The position numbers were made by a program, and so were the translations under genes. A DNA stretch of 23,102 nt from positions 1-23,102 of the forward strand of contig CAYWTY010000023.1 of assembly GCA_964461335.1 (NCBI GenBank). The letters run 5' to 3'. The stretch's first letter is position 1, and every line of letters starts with the position of its first letter. Positions 1 through 7,791 of this stretch are shown here, one piece after another. Below the pieces are notes generated by a model. That model was not told the origin of the DNA and searched no databases. It saw only the letters and a list, made by a program, of their open reading frames with translations. Origin of the DNA: JAKJBL01 sp964461335. GTDB taxonomy: Bacteria; Bacillota; Clostridia; Christensenellales; CAG-138.

Positions 1-74
1 GGGGGTTTTCTCTTGCTTCTTTCTGTTACCTATGTAGTGTATCTCAACAAAAACGTATGCATATATCTTCCGTT

Positions 75-1112
75 TTAGCCCCATAGGCGAAGCGCGAGGT
101 TTTTTATTTCTTTTTTATCCGGCATATAATAGCTGCGCCCGTCTATTGATTTGCACCTGCCTGGGAGCGTTAAAAACTCGGCGTCTTTTAACGAAAGCCC
201 TGAAAATGCGCCTCCAAGCGCAAGAATCTGCTCTATGCTTAAATTTGTATATACATATTTAGAAAGCGTGCTGTAAAGCGTAAAAAAGGCCTCGCGCCCG
301 CCAAGCTGCTGCACACGCAAAGCAAACGAGCGTATGAAGGTCTGCTGCCGCGTAATCCTCCCAAGGTCGCTTCCCCCTGTTATCCCATGCCTAAGCCGAA
401 CAAAGGCTGCTGCGCTCTTGCCATCAAGCAGAATGCTTTCACCCCTTTTGCCAAACCCAGGCACATCATAGTCGAGCGTTAAAGGAACCCCGCCAACAGC
501 ATCCGTAAATTTTGGGATTCCCTCCATATCAAGGCTTGCATAATAAGTTAGGTGCACTTGAGATAAAAGGCCGTCAAACAAAAGCCGTTCGAGAGAGAGC
601 AGCATGTTTTCAAAGCCTGCTTTTACAGGGCCACCGCCATAGGCAAGGCTTGCGTTAATTTTATTATACTGCGCGCCGAGTTTATGCCCCTTTTTATCAA
701 GCTTATCTATAAGTGCGCGTGTATCGCGCGGTATGCTTAACACAGTGCATGAAGGCTCCTTAAGGTTAAAAACAAGCACTGCAATTGTGTCGCTTCTATA
801 TCCCCTGCCCGCCTTTTCGCGTGCAGTGTCACTATCAAGCCCTAAAAGCACTATGTTTAGCGTATCCTCACCAAAAACAGCCTGCTCCGGCTCTACTTGG
901 TCTGCGCTTGTTTTTTCAAATGCCTGCACTTTTTCTGCAGCAGCAGTATTTATAGGCGCCTGTTTTTCTATATCAGGCGCTGTAAAAGCGCGCTGCGGCT
1001 CTTGTTGGCTTGCGCTTAGGTGCACGAACGCACTAATCCCTACAAGCAATGCAATAAGCACAAACAAAGCTGCATAAGCTCCGGCTGCACCATAGGTTTT
1101 AAAACTCTTCAT
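75..1112 (-). CDS. LytR-CpsA-Psr (LCP) family cell-wall glycopolymer ligase
   Basis: LCP enzymes sit in the membrane with an extracellular catalytic domain and move lipid-linked anionic glycopolymers onto peptidoglycan. The chosen start gives 345 aa. An uncharged stretch at about residues 9-31 is a signal anchor, followed by a low-complexity linker to about residue 80. The LCP domain begins at NIVLLGLDSD (86-95) and shows RSDT (106-109), SIPRDTR (126-132, conserved Arg and Asp), KINAS (151-155), and a later LRHG...DLGRITRQQ block with the conserved arginines that bind the lipid pyrophosphate. I start at the ATG at 1110-1112 because AAGGGGG lies about 7 nt upstream. The frame opens 16 codons earlier, but I see no good ribosome site there. 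The gene stands alone and diverges from the SSB-like gene. Assignment to the family is firm; which glycopolymer it attaches cannot be told. Confidence 0.93.
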   Translation of the reverse strand: MKSFKTYGAAGAYAALFVLIALLVGISAFVHLSASQQEPQRAFTAPDIEKQAPINTAAAEKVQAFEKTSADQVEPEQAVFGEDTLNIVLLGLDSDTAREKAGRGYRSDTIAVLVFNLKEPSCTVLSIPRDTRALIDKLDKKGHKLGAQYNKINASLAYGGGPVKAGFENMLLSLERLLFDGLLSQVHLTYYASLDMEGIPKFTDAVGGVPLTLDYDVPGFGKRGESILLDGKSAAAFVRLRHGITGGSDLGRITRQQTFIRSFALRVQQLGGREAFFTLYSTLSKYVYTNLSIEQILALGGAFSGLSLKDAEFLTLPGRCKSIDGRSYYMPDKKEIKNLALRLWG

Positions 1113-1180
1113 CTTTAAGCCCCCTTGTTTAACTTCGCTTAGTCTGTGTGAAAGAGGCATAAAACATGTTCAAGAATACA

Positions 1181-1210
1181 CTGGCATGCACGCGAATATA
1201 TTTCTATATA
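1181..1210 (+). promoter_or_regulatory. Weak candidate promoter of the SSB-like gene
   Basis: CTGGCA (1181-1186), an 18-nt spacer and TATATA (1205-1210) resemble a housekeeping sigma promoter. It lies about 25 nt before the start codon at 1235. The match is partial, and the AT-rich stretch around 1195-1210 offers other -10 choices. I could not pick out a convincing promoter for the divergent LCP gene in the same gap. Confidence 0.35.
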
Positions 1211-1234
1211 ACTTAGGCGTAAAGGGGCAAACAT

Positions 1235-1846
1235 ATGGAGCAAACAGGGGAAACCAACAGAGCAGTTGTATCCGGCTGCGTAAAGGAGGAGCCATGCTTT
1301 AGCCATACGCTTTTTGGCGAAGCTTTTTATACTTTCCCGCTTTCATCCGCAAGGCTCTCAGGCGCTGTGGATGTGCTTCCTATAACAGTTGGAGAGCGAA
1401 TTTTAAAGTCGCTCCCAAAAGAAGGGGACGAACTTTTAATATGCGGCCAGCTTCGCTCATACAATATGAAGTATGGCTGCACGAGCCGCCTATTTATAAC
1501 TGTTTTTGCAAGAAGCATACATGAAAAGCCTGAAGATAGCCCCTGCTGCAACGAAATTTCGCTCCTTGGCTATATATGCAAACCTCCTGTTTACAGAACA
1601 ACCCCGTTTTCAAGGGAAATTACAGATGTAATGCTTGCAGTAAACCGCGCCTACCGGAAATCCGACTACTTGCCGATTATAGCCTGGGGCAGAAACGCCC
1701 GCTATTTAAGCAATATGTGCGTAGGCGACAAACTTTGTGTTCACGGGCGCATGCAAAGCCGAGAATACCAAAAAGCGCTCCCTGACGGAAGCGTTTTGGA
1801 ACGGGTTGCGTATGAGGTCAGCGCATTTTCTGTTGAGGGCGAATAG
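1235..1846 (+). CDS. SSB-like protein with two OB-like halves
   Basis: This 203-aa protein looks like a single-stranded DNA-binding protein. The C-terminal half (about 105-200) carries the SSB pattern: NEISLLGYICKPPVYR, then MLAVNRAYRKSDYLPIIAWG, then LCVHGRMQSREY and a final ERVAYEVSAF. The N-terminal half (about 8-95) has a fainter OB-like pattern (VSGCVKEEP, LLICGQLRSYN), so the protein may be a tandem OB-fold fusion. It ends at FSVEGE and lacks the acidic DDxIPF-type tail by which housekeeping SSBs recruit partners. It is therefore probably an accessory paralogue, not the replicative SSB. AAAGGGG lies 7 nt before the ATG. Its TAG stop is directly followed by the stop of the opposing hom gene. 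The SSB family is clear; the role is inferred. Confidence 0.8.
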   Translation: MEQTGETNRAVVSGCVKEEPCFSHTLFGEAFYTFPLSSARLSGAVDVLPITVGERILKSLPKEGDELLICGQLRSYNMKYGCTSRLFITVFARSIHEKPEDSPCCNEISLLGYICKPPVYRTTPFSREITDVMLAVNRAYRKSDYLPIIAWGRNARYLSNMCVGDKLCVHGRMQSREYQKALPDGSVLERVAYEVSAFSVEGE

Positions 1847-3151
1847 TTATTCTTCTACTCTTATAAGGCTTTCTACTTGCTTTGTACAACCCAACAGCTC
1901 TATTTCTTTAAGCGCGCACTGCACTGCATGTTCGCGCGCTTTATGTGTTACAAATGTTATACACGCAAGCTGCCCGCCTTCGCTGTCATTAGTTTGCGCA
2001 AACTGAAGTACGGATTTTAGCGACACATTGTGCTTAGCAAACACGCCTGCAATTAGCGAGAGCACCCCTGGTTTATCATTAACTCTAGTGCGGATGCAAT
2101 AGACACTCTCCCAGTCAGTTACAAGATGCGTGTCCTTATCCATATCCGGAATATTGCGAAAGGTGTTGTGGCGGTGTCTGCCTTCGTTATGGCACGCGTA
2201 AATAACATCGCTTACAACTGATGAAGCTGTGGGAAGCTGACCTGCGCCTCTACCATAGAGCATAATGTCGCCAACTGCATTGCCTGTAATAAATACTGCA
2301 TTAAAAGAGCCGCGTATTGCTGCAAGCGGGTGGGTTTTAGGGAGCATTGTTGGGTGTACGCGCACCTCTACAAGCCCGCCGGGCGCCTTTTTGCCTACTG
2401 CAAGGAGCTTGATTTCATAGCCCAATTGGCGTGCGGCTTCAAAGTCAGACTTTGTAAGGGTGCATATCCCTTCGCGGTAAATTGCCTCAATCGGTATATG
2501 CGTATGGAATGCAAGCGAGGCTAAAATGGAAAGTTTATATGTTGCGTCAAACCCCTCTATATCAGCAGCAGGGTCAGCCTCTGCATACCCTCGGCTTTGC
2601 GCTATATTGAGCGCTTCCTCAAAGCTTATGCCCTGTTCGCTCATACGAGTAAGAATAAAGTTTGTAGTGCCGTTAATTATTCCCATAAGGCGCGTTATAT
2701 TGTTTGCCTGGAGCGAATCCGTAAGTGTTCGTAAAAGCGGAATTCCGCCGCCAACTGTTGCCTCTATGTAAAGGCCAACATTGTTGTTTCGCGCTTCCTG
2801 CTCAAAAACATGCCAGTGCTTGCTTATAACTTCTTTATTTGCACTAACAACATTCTTTTTTGCGCCAAGTGCATTAAGGATGTATGTGCGGCTAGGCTCA
2901 ACCCCGCCCATGCACTCTACAACAACGCTTATTGTTGGGTCTTCTAAAATATCTTCAATATTTTGCGTAAAGAGCGATTTGTCAGCAAGTGCAAGCCGAG
3001 CTGCTTTTTCAAGGTCCCTAACGAGGATGCGCGTAACAGTTAGGCAAAGCCCTTCGCGGTGAAGAATATCTTCACAGTTTTCCAAAAGCAGCTTGTATAC
3101 CCCTGCACCTACTGTTCCAAAACCAAGGAGCGCTATATTAATTTGCTTCAT
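1847..3151 (-). CDS. hom: Homoserine dehydrogenase
   Basis: The enzyme reduces aspartate semialdehyde to homoserine with NAD(P)H, the branch point to threonine and methionine, in the cytoplasm. The 434-aa length is standard for the monofunctional, ACT-bearing form. An N-terminal Rossmann fold has GFGTVGAGVY (10-19). The catalytic block includes GGIPLLRTL, GTTNFILTRM and the family signature YAEADPAADIEGFDATYKL, with the conserved acidic residues and lysine. A C-terminal ACT domain (about 350-434, IRTRVNDKPGVLSLIAGVFA) suggests feedback control by an amino acid, probably threonine. The ATG overlaps the coaX stop as ATGA, and a strong GGAGGT site lies inside the end of coaX, so translation is likely coupled. 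It is last in the panT-coaX-hom operon. I see no terminator hairpin between its stop and the opposing gene. Confidence 0.96.
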   Translation of the reverse strand: MKQINIALLGFGTVGAGVYKLLLENCEDILHREGLCLTVTRILVRDLEKAARLALADKSLFTQNIEDILEDPTISVVVECMGGVEPSRTYILNALGAKKNVVSANKEVISKHWHVFEQEARNNNVGLYIEATVGGGIPLLRTLTDSLQANNITRLMGIINGTTNFILTRMSEQGISFEEALNIAQSRGYAEADPAADIEGFDATYKLSILASLAFHTHIPIEAIYREGICTLTKSDFEAARQLGYEIKLLAVGKKAPGGLVEVRVHPTMLPKTHPLAAIRGSFNAVFITGNAVGDIMLYGRGAGQLPTASSVVSDVIYACHNEGRHRHNTFRNIPDMDKDTHLVTDWESVYCIRTRVNDKPGVLSLIAGVFAKHNVSLKSVLQFAQTNDSEGGQLACITFVTHKAREHAVQCALKEIELLGCTKQVESLIRVEE

Positions 3152-3933
3152 TTTACCTCCTGCGTTGAATGGGGGTTCATTTCATAGAGCATTGCTAGAC
3201 CGCTTAAAGTCAGCGTTGGGTTTAAAATGTCGATGCAGCTTGTTTCAGAGGCAATGAGCTCGCCCATTCCGCCTGTGCCTATAACAAGGCAGGGCCTGTT
3301 AAGCTCGTCCTTCGCTTTTTTAACAAGATACTCAAGCTGCCCAACATAGCCATAGAGAATGCCGGATTGTATGCAATGCGCTGTGTTTGTGCCTATAACG
3401 CGCTCAGGCTTAATGTATTCTACCTTTGGCAGCATTGCTGTACTTTCAATAAGCGCATTTGTGCTTATTTTAAAGCCCGGGCATATCATCCCGCCAAGAA
3501 AACTATCTTCTGCAAGTACGCCAAATGTTGTTGCAGTGCCAAAGTCAACAGTAATGCAGCAGCCGCCATATAAGTTGCGGCTTGCAACAGCATTGCATAT
3601 ACGGTCAGAGCCAAGCTCCATAGGATAATCGTAAAGAAGCTTAAGGCCTGTGTTCATGTTAGGCTTAACCTGCATTGGCTCAATACCTGGGAAGTAAATT
3701 GCGCACATATGCTCTATTGTATAGTTCATGGAGGGAACTACTGAAGAAAAGATTATTCCGCTTATGTCCTTAGGCGTATACCCCAAGTGTACGAGGAATG
3801 TCCAAATCTGGATGCCGTATTCGTCAGCAGTCCTGTTGCGGTCTGTTGCAAGCCGCCATGAATGGTTAAGTTTCACGCCATTGAAAAGCCCTGTTTTTAT
3901 GTTGTTGTTGCCTATATCCATTGCTAAAAGCAT
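3148..3933 (-). CDS. coaX: Type III pantothenate kinase
   Basis: CoaX phosphorylates pantothenate with ATP, the first step of coenzyme A synthesis. It belongs to the ASKHA fold and, unlike CoaA, is not inhibited by CoA. The 261-aa product starts MLLAMDIGNNNIKTGLF (phosphate-binding DxGN motif, Asp6), has the GSDRICNAVA motif, the VDFGTATTF motif (phosphate 2 loop) and a later GGMICPG and GTGGMGE. AAAAGGAG lies 6 nt before the ATG. The gene follows the ECF S-component by 12 nt and overlaps hom by 4 nt (ATGA). Placement next to a vitamin-transport gene supports a shared job in taking up and activating pantothenate. Confidence 0.96.
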   Translation of the reverse strand: MLLAMDIGNNNIKTGLFNGVKLNHSWRLATDRNRTADEYGIQIWTFLVHLGYTPKDISGIIFSSVVPSMNYTIEHMCAIYFPGIEPMQVKPNMNTGLKLLYDYPMELGSDRICNAVASRNLYGGCCITVDFGTATTFGVLAEDSFLGGMICPGFKISTNALIESTAMLPKVEYIKPERVIGTNTAHCIQSGILYGYVGQLEYLVKKAKDELNRPCLVIGTGGMGELIASETSCIDILNPTLTLSGLAMLYEMNPHSTQEVK

Positions 3934-3945
3934 AGTATACTCCTT

Positions 3946-4575
3946 TTAGTCGGCTTCGCGTTTTTCAAAATGAAGCAGAGCCCTGCCAACAGCAGTACAT
4001 ATAAGCACTGCAAAAGCTGCCTCAAGCAACCCGTTTAGCGAAACTATACCCAAAAGCACCTTAATAACCTGCTCTGAGGTAAAGCCTGCGCTAAACCCAA
4101 GGATTGCGCCTGTTTCTTCAAACGCAAAAAGATACAGCCCGCCAAGCACAAACACTGTATTTGTAAGTGAGCCGAGAAAAGCCGCAGCCCCCATTGCAAT
4201 GGTTTCGTTCTTCTTGTGAAGCGCCTTATATACAAGCGCAGAAAACATGCCAACACAAAGCCGCGGAATAAAGAGTATGGTAAGGATTAAGAACAAGTTA
4301 TATGCGGCAAAGCCGGATTTTGTGCCAAGCACAATAGCAGCAATAGCATCAGGCCGTGTAAAGCATGCAATCAGGCTTGTAAGGCCGAAAAAGAAGCCTA
4401 GCAAAGTGCCGCCCTTTATACCGAAGCGGTACGCGCCTATTATTACAGGTATATGCACAGTTGTTATTGCTGCAATAGGGAGCGTAATAAACCCAAGCGG
4501 CGTTAAGCCGAGTAAAAATATTATGCCTGCAAAGAGCGCATAGAGCACAAGCGACCGTGTGGAGATCTTTTGCAT
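3946..4575 (-). CDS. ECF transporter S-component, probably for pantothenate
   Basis: This 209-aa integral membrane protein has about six hydrophobic segments and resembles substrate-binding S subunits of energy-coupling-factor vitamin transporters (the riboflavin/pantothenate type). The N-terminal part RSLVLYALFAGIIFLLG and the following stretch with HIPVIIGAYRFGIKGG are typical. The start is the ATG at 4573-4575 with GGGGGG about 8 nt upstream. The frame runs 66 codons further, but that part crosses the promoter and is polar, unlike the rest. S units need a shared ATPase pair and EcfT, none of which is in this window. Pantothenate is inferred from the 12-nt gap to coaX, not from binding residues. 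Confidence 0.85.
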   Translation of the reverse strand: MQKISTRSLVLYALFAGIIFLLGLTPLGFITLPIAAITTVHIPVIIGAYRFGIKGGTLLGFFFGLTSLIACFTRPDAIAAIVLGTKSGFAAYNLFLILTILFIPRLCVGMFSALVYKALHKKNETIAMGAAAFLGSLTNTVFVLGGLYLFAFEETGAILGFSAGFTSEQVIKVLLGIVSLNGLLEAAFAVLICTAVGRALLHFEKREAD

Positions 4576-4605
4576 AAACTCGCCCCCCAAGAAATAATCA
4601 TCGCC

Positions 4606-4634
4606 ATTATAGCAGTTTTGTATGCGCTTTACAA
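4606..4634 (-). promoter_or_regulatory. Promoter of panT-like-coaX-hom operon
   Basis: Reading on the minus strand, TTGTAA (4634-4629) is separated by exactly 17 nt from a perfect TATAAT (4611-4606). Transcription should start near 4599, leaving a leader of about 24 nt before the ATG at 4575. Confidence 0.8.
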
Positions 4635-4666
4635 TAAAACGAGTTAGTTCGCTTTTATATGTACCA

Positions 4667-4695
4667 TTTACGCAAAACGCGTCACATGCTACAAT
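4667..4695 (+). promoter_or_regulatory. Promoter of the ruvCAB-proS operon
   Basis: TTTACG (4667-4672), 17 nt, then TACAAT (4690-4695) fits a housekeeping promoter. A start near 4702 would give a leader of about 38 nt to ruvC. It is back to back with the promoter at 4606-4634. I looked for a LexA-type box of the Gram-positive form (GAAC, four bases, GTTC) around it and found none. Confidence 0.6.
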
Positions 4696-4739
4696 AGGAT
4701 AGAAGAAATATACAATAAGGCGGAAAGGCGGATATTGCG

Positions 4740-5237
4740 TTGGTTGTGTTGGGCATAGACCCAGGCTATGCAATTTTGGGCTATGGCGTAATACAGGTTT
4801 TAAGCACTGGTCTTTCTGTTGTTGATTACGGCATTATTGAAACAAGCGCCAATTCTTGCTTCCCAGAAAGGCTTGAGCGCCTTTATACTGGAACTGCCCT
4901 GCTTATTGAAAAATACAAGCCTGAGCAGGTTGCGTTTGAGGAACTCTTCTTTAGGCGCAATGTCACAACCGCAATACAGGTTGGCGCAGGCAGGGGTGTA
5001 GCCATACTTGCAGCTGAGCAAAGCGGGCTTCCGCTTTATGAGTATACCCCAATGCAAATTAAACTCGCAGTTACAGGCAATGGGCATGCAGACAAGCACC
5101 AGGTACAGCATATGGTTCGCGCCCTGCTCCGCCTTAATGCCTGCCCAAAACCGGATGATGCTGCAGACGGCCTTGCAGTTGCAATTTGCCACGGCCATAC
5201 TACTGGCCCTGCAAGGGAGGAATACCGCATAAAATAG
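4740..5237 (+). CDS. ruvC: Holliday junction resolvase RuvC
   Basis: RuvC is a dimeric endonuclease that cuts Holliday junctions brought to it by RuvAB. The 165-aa length is typical. The four catalytic acids are visible: Asp7 (GIDPG), Glu67 (VAFEELFF), and Asp140 and Asp143 in DDAADGLAVAICHGH. The initiator is TTG at 4740, with GGCGG 8 nt upstream; a GTG two codons on (4746) is a weaker alternative because the spacing would be 14 nt. It opens the ruvC-ruvA-ruvB run, 34 nt before ruvA. Confidence 0.96.
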   Translation: MVVLGIDPGYAILGYGVIQVLSTGLSVVDYGIIETSANSCFPERLERLYTGTALLIEKYKPEQVAFEELFFRRNVTTAIQVGAGRGVAILAAEQSGLPLYEYTPMQIKLAVTGNGHADKHQVQHMVRALLRLNACPKPDDAADGLAVAICHGHTTGPAREEYRIK

Positions 5238-5271
5238 GGCTGTGCAGCTTAAATAATTTTCTGGAGGCAGA

Positions 5272-5853
5272 ATGTACGCACATATACGCGGTGAAGTAAT
5301 TGAAATAGCGCCTGAGCGCGCAGTGCTTGAAGCAGGCGGAGTTGGGTATGAGCTTTTTTGCAGCTCAAAAACCCTAAGCGCGCTTAAAAAAGGCACAGAG
5401 GCAAAGCTGTTTGCACATTTGCATATGGCTGAAGGCATTCAGGCGCTCTACGGGTTTTTTGATGAAGCTGAGCGCACAATGTTCAGGCGGCTTATTACAG
5501 TAACAAGGGTCGGGCCAAAGCTTGCGCTCTCTGTGCTATCTACACTTACGCCTTTTGATGTAGCTGCAGCAATAATGACTGAAAACGCAGCTGCCTTAGA
5601 GCGTGTGCCCGGCTTGGGCAAAAAGACATCACAGCGCCTGCTGCTTGAACTTAAAGAAAAGGTAAGCGAGTATGCTTCAATAGCTGCTTTAGGCAGCGAT
5701 ATACCTTCTGACATGCGTAGAGAGGCAGTTTCAGCGCTTATAGGCTTGGGCTATGACGCAGCCTCAGCTTCAAGGGCTGTTATGGAAATTAAAGCGCAGG
5801 TTTCAATTGAGGAGCTTATTACGCTTGCGCTTCGCACACTTGCAAAAAACTAA
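5272..5853 (+). CDS. ruvA: Holliday junction DNA helicase subunit RuvA
   Basis: RuvA forms the tetrameric plate that binds the four-way junction and loads RuvB rings. The 193-aa product has the OB-type domain I (1-62, starting MYAHIRGEV), tandem helix-hairpin-helix motifs in domain II (RVGPKLALSVL near 80 and VPGLGKKTSQRLLLELK near 115), and a short C-terminal domain III (about 145-193, ALIGLGYDAASASRAV) that contacts RuvB. GGAGG is placed 5 nt before the ATG. ruvB begins 27 nt downstream. Confidence 0.97.
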   Translation: MYAHIRGEVIEIAPERAVLEAGGVGYELFCSSKTLSALKKGTEAKLFAHLHMAEGIQALYGFFDEAERTMFRRLITVTRVGPKLALSVLSTLTPFDVAAAIMTENAAALERVPGLGKKTSQRLLLELKEKVSEYASIAALGSDIPSDMRREAVSALIGLGYDAASASRAVMEIKAQVSIEELITLALRTLAKN

Positions 5854-5880
5854 GGTCACTATTTCAGGAAGGAATATTTT

Positions 5881-6918
5881 GTGGAAGAACGCCTTTTGAC
5901 CTCCTCGCTCAAAGCTGAGGATATCCAAACTGAATACAGCCTCCGCCCGCGCTTTTTAAACGAATATATAGGGCAGCACGAAGTTAAGGAGCATATGCGC
6001 ATATATATTCAAGCAGCGCGCGAAAGAGGGGATGTGCTTGACCACGCGCTGCTCTTTGGCCCGCCAGGGCTTGGCAAAACAACGCTTGCAGCAATTATTT
6101 CAAATGAGATGGGCGGCAACTTCAGGGTAACATCCGGCCCTGCAATAACACATGCAGGTGACCTTGCTGCAATACTTACAAACCTTGCAGAAGGGGATGT
6201 GCTCTTTATTGACGAAATCCACCGCCTTAACGCAAATGTTGAAGAAGTGCTCTACCCGGCAATGGAGGATTTTGCGCTTGATATTATTATAGGCAAAGGG
6301 CCGGGCGCAAGGAGCATAAGGCTTGAGCTCCCCCGCTTTACGCTTGTTGGCGCAACAACGCGCATGGGGCTTTTGACCTCTCCTCTTCGCGACCGCTTCG
6401 GCATAAAAGAGCAGCTTGCCTCATACAGCGCTGCAGATTTATGCACAATTATAAAAAGAAGCGCAAGTATACTTGATATTGAGCTTGTTGAAGCAGGCGC
6501 TGAGGAAATCGCAAAGCGCAGCCGCGGCACACCGAGAATAGCAAACAGGCTCTTAAGGCGTGTGCGCGACTTTGCACAGGTTTGCGGCAGCGGAGTTGTT
6601 GACCTTCCCTCTGCTTCGCAGGGGCTTAAGATGCTTGGTATTGATGAGCTTGGGCTTGACCCTATGGATAGGCGTATGCTCCATACAATGATTGATAAAT
6701 TCTTAGGAAGGCCGGTAGGGCTTGATACGCTTGCAGCAGCAACAGGCGAAGACGCTGCAACAATAGAGGATGTTTATGAGCCTTTTCTGCTGCAGCTTGG
6801 GTTTTTAGCGCGCACACCGCGCGGGCGCACAGTCCTGCCTGCGGCATATTGCCACCTTGGATATAAAATGCCTGAGGGCACAGAGCGCGCTGCTTTGCAA
6901 GAGCGCTTGGAATTTTAA
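5881..6918 (+). CDS. ruvB: Holliday junction branch-migration ATPase RuvB
   Basis: RuvB is a hexameric AAA+ motor that drives branch migration with RuvA. The 345-aa protein has Walker A GPPGLGKTT (60-68), Walker B LFIDEIHRL (108-116), a sensor region GATTRMG followed by the arginine finger region SPLRDRFG, and the winged-helix C-terminus with LLQLGFLARTPRGR. The start is GTG at 5881 with GGAAGGA about 7 nt upstream. No ATG gives a better N-terminus. Confidence 0.97.
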   Translation: MEERLLTSSLKAEDIQTEYSLRPRFLNEYIGQHEVKEHMRIYIQAARERGDVLDHALLFGPPGLGKTTLAAIISNEMGGNFRVTSGPAITHAGDLAAILTNLAEGDVLFIDEIHRLNANVEEVLYPAMEDFALDIIIGKGPGARSIRLELPRFTLVGATTRMGLLTSPLRDRFGIKEQLASYSAADLCTIIKRSASILDIELVEAGAEEIAKRSRGTPRIANRLLRRVRDFAQVCGSGVVDLPSASQGLKMLGIDELGLDPMDRRMLHTMIDKFLGRPVGLDTLAAATGEDAATIEDVYEPFLLQLGFLARTPRGRTVLPAAYCHLGYKMPEGTERAALQERLEF

Positions 6919-6941
6919 TAATATATAGGGGGGCTATACTT

Positions 6942-7760
6942 ATGGCAAGAAGGCATGAGCTTGAAAAGCAGGTTGCCGAGCTGCAGGCAAGGGTAGAGGC
7001 ATTTGACACCCAACTTGACGCCTACAGGTCAAAGGAAAATGCAATTGTCGAAGCGCTCACTCAAGCGCAGGATGCTGCAGCAAGGCGCATTGCAGATGCT
7101 ACTTTGCAAGCGGAAAAGAAGCTTATAGATGCGCAAAAGCAAAGTGAGGCCATCCTGCAGGAGGCAAGGGCAAAGGCAGAGCTGGAGCACAGCCGTGCAG
7201 CCACAATTGTTGAATCAGCGCAGCAAGAAGCAAAGCGAAGGCTCCAAAAGGCTGAAGAAGCAAAGCATGCGCTTGAAGAAAAGCTCGGCAACCTGAATGC
7301 AGCGCTTTTTGAAACAGCAAGGCAAGCAGCAGATGAGGCTGAGCGCTTCTCGCATTTTATGGATTCGCTTCAGCTAAGCAAGCACAGCCTTAACGAACAG
7401 CCTGCTCAATACGACACCCCGCGTGACCTTATGCATGGGATTTACCAGCTTCAGGGCAGGGATGCGCCATATGAGGATGATTATAATCATGATGCAGACG
7501 ACTTGCCTTCGCCAGAGCATATCGAGCACCAAAACCATATAACCGAACACAGCTATGAAGCAGATGCAGAGGCGGATGTTAAAGAGCCAGAAGAAAATGC
7601 GCTTTCTGAGCAAGCACCCTCAAGCGATGAAAGACTTTGGACTGTTGACGAAATTATGGAAAGCATAGAAGCCGAACCTATTGAAAAAGAAGAAGCAGCT
7701 TCTAAAGAAGACGAAGAAATTGACCTTGACAGCCTGCTCGATGAAATATTGGGCGAATAA
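6942..7760 (+). CDS. DivIVA-like coiled-coil protein with acidic C-terminal tail
   Basis: This 272-aa protein is not recognised with certainty. Residues 1-130 form a long charged, alanine-rich coiled coil (repeats of the form ADATLQAEKKLIDAQKQSEAI) like the middle of DivIVA/GpsB-type proteins or ATP-synthase b stalks. The N-terminus lacks the membrane-curvature motif of true DivIVA. Residues about 150-265 are strongly acidic with His and Asp clusters and probably unfolded. The protein ends in a short hydrophobic-acidic motif LDSLLDEILGE, which could be a docking peptide. GGGGGG lies 8 nt before the ATG. It sits 23 nt after ruvB and 31 nt before proS, so it is co-transcribed with repair and translation genes. 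A role in cell division or scaffolding is a guess. Confidence 0.7.
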   Translation: MARRHELEKQVAELQARVEAFDTQLDAYRSKENAIVEALTQAQDAAARRIADATLQAEKKLIDAQKQSEAILQEARAKAELEHSRAATIVESAQQEAKRRLQKAEEAKHALEEKLGNLNAALFETARQAADEAERFSHFMDSLQLSKHSLNEQPAQYDTPRDLMHGIYQLQGRDAPYEDDYNHDADDLPSPEHIEHQNHITEHSYEADAEADVKEPEENALSEQAPSSDERLWTVDEIMESIEAEPIEKEEAASKEDEEIDLDSLLDEILGE

Positions 7761-7791
7761 ATTTTATTATATTTAAGCACAAGGAGCACAA

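Noticed and set aside
1..74. Feature at the left edge
   Set aside because: No frame, RNA gene or hairpin-plus-T-run is visible downstream of the LCP stop in these 74 bases.
733..1077. 114-aa plus-strand frame inside the LCP gene
   Set aside because: The LCP motifs on the minus strand are clear; the plus frame has no motif and no ribosome site.
4640..4700. LexA/SOS box controlling ruvC
   Set aside because: GAGTTAGTTCG-like sequence near 4641-4652 has only part of the dyad; GAAC-N4-GTTC is not present.
4576..4773. Extending the panT-like protein 66 residues upstream
   Set aside because: The extension runs through a consensus promoter (4606-4634) and into ruvC, and the ribosome site lies before the ATG at 4573-4575.
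4800..5438. 212-aa minus-strand frame over ruvC and ruvA
   Set aside because: Both plus-strand genes are certain from catalytic motifs; the opposite frame has no recognisable domain and crosses two genes.
7761..7791. T-box riboswitch before proS
   Set aside because: The gap is only 31 nt, far too short, and no specifier stem can be drawn.
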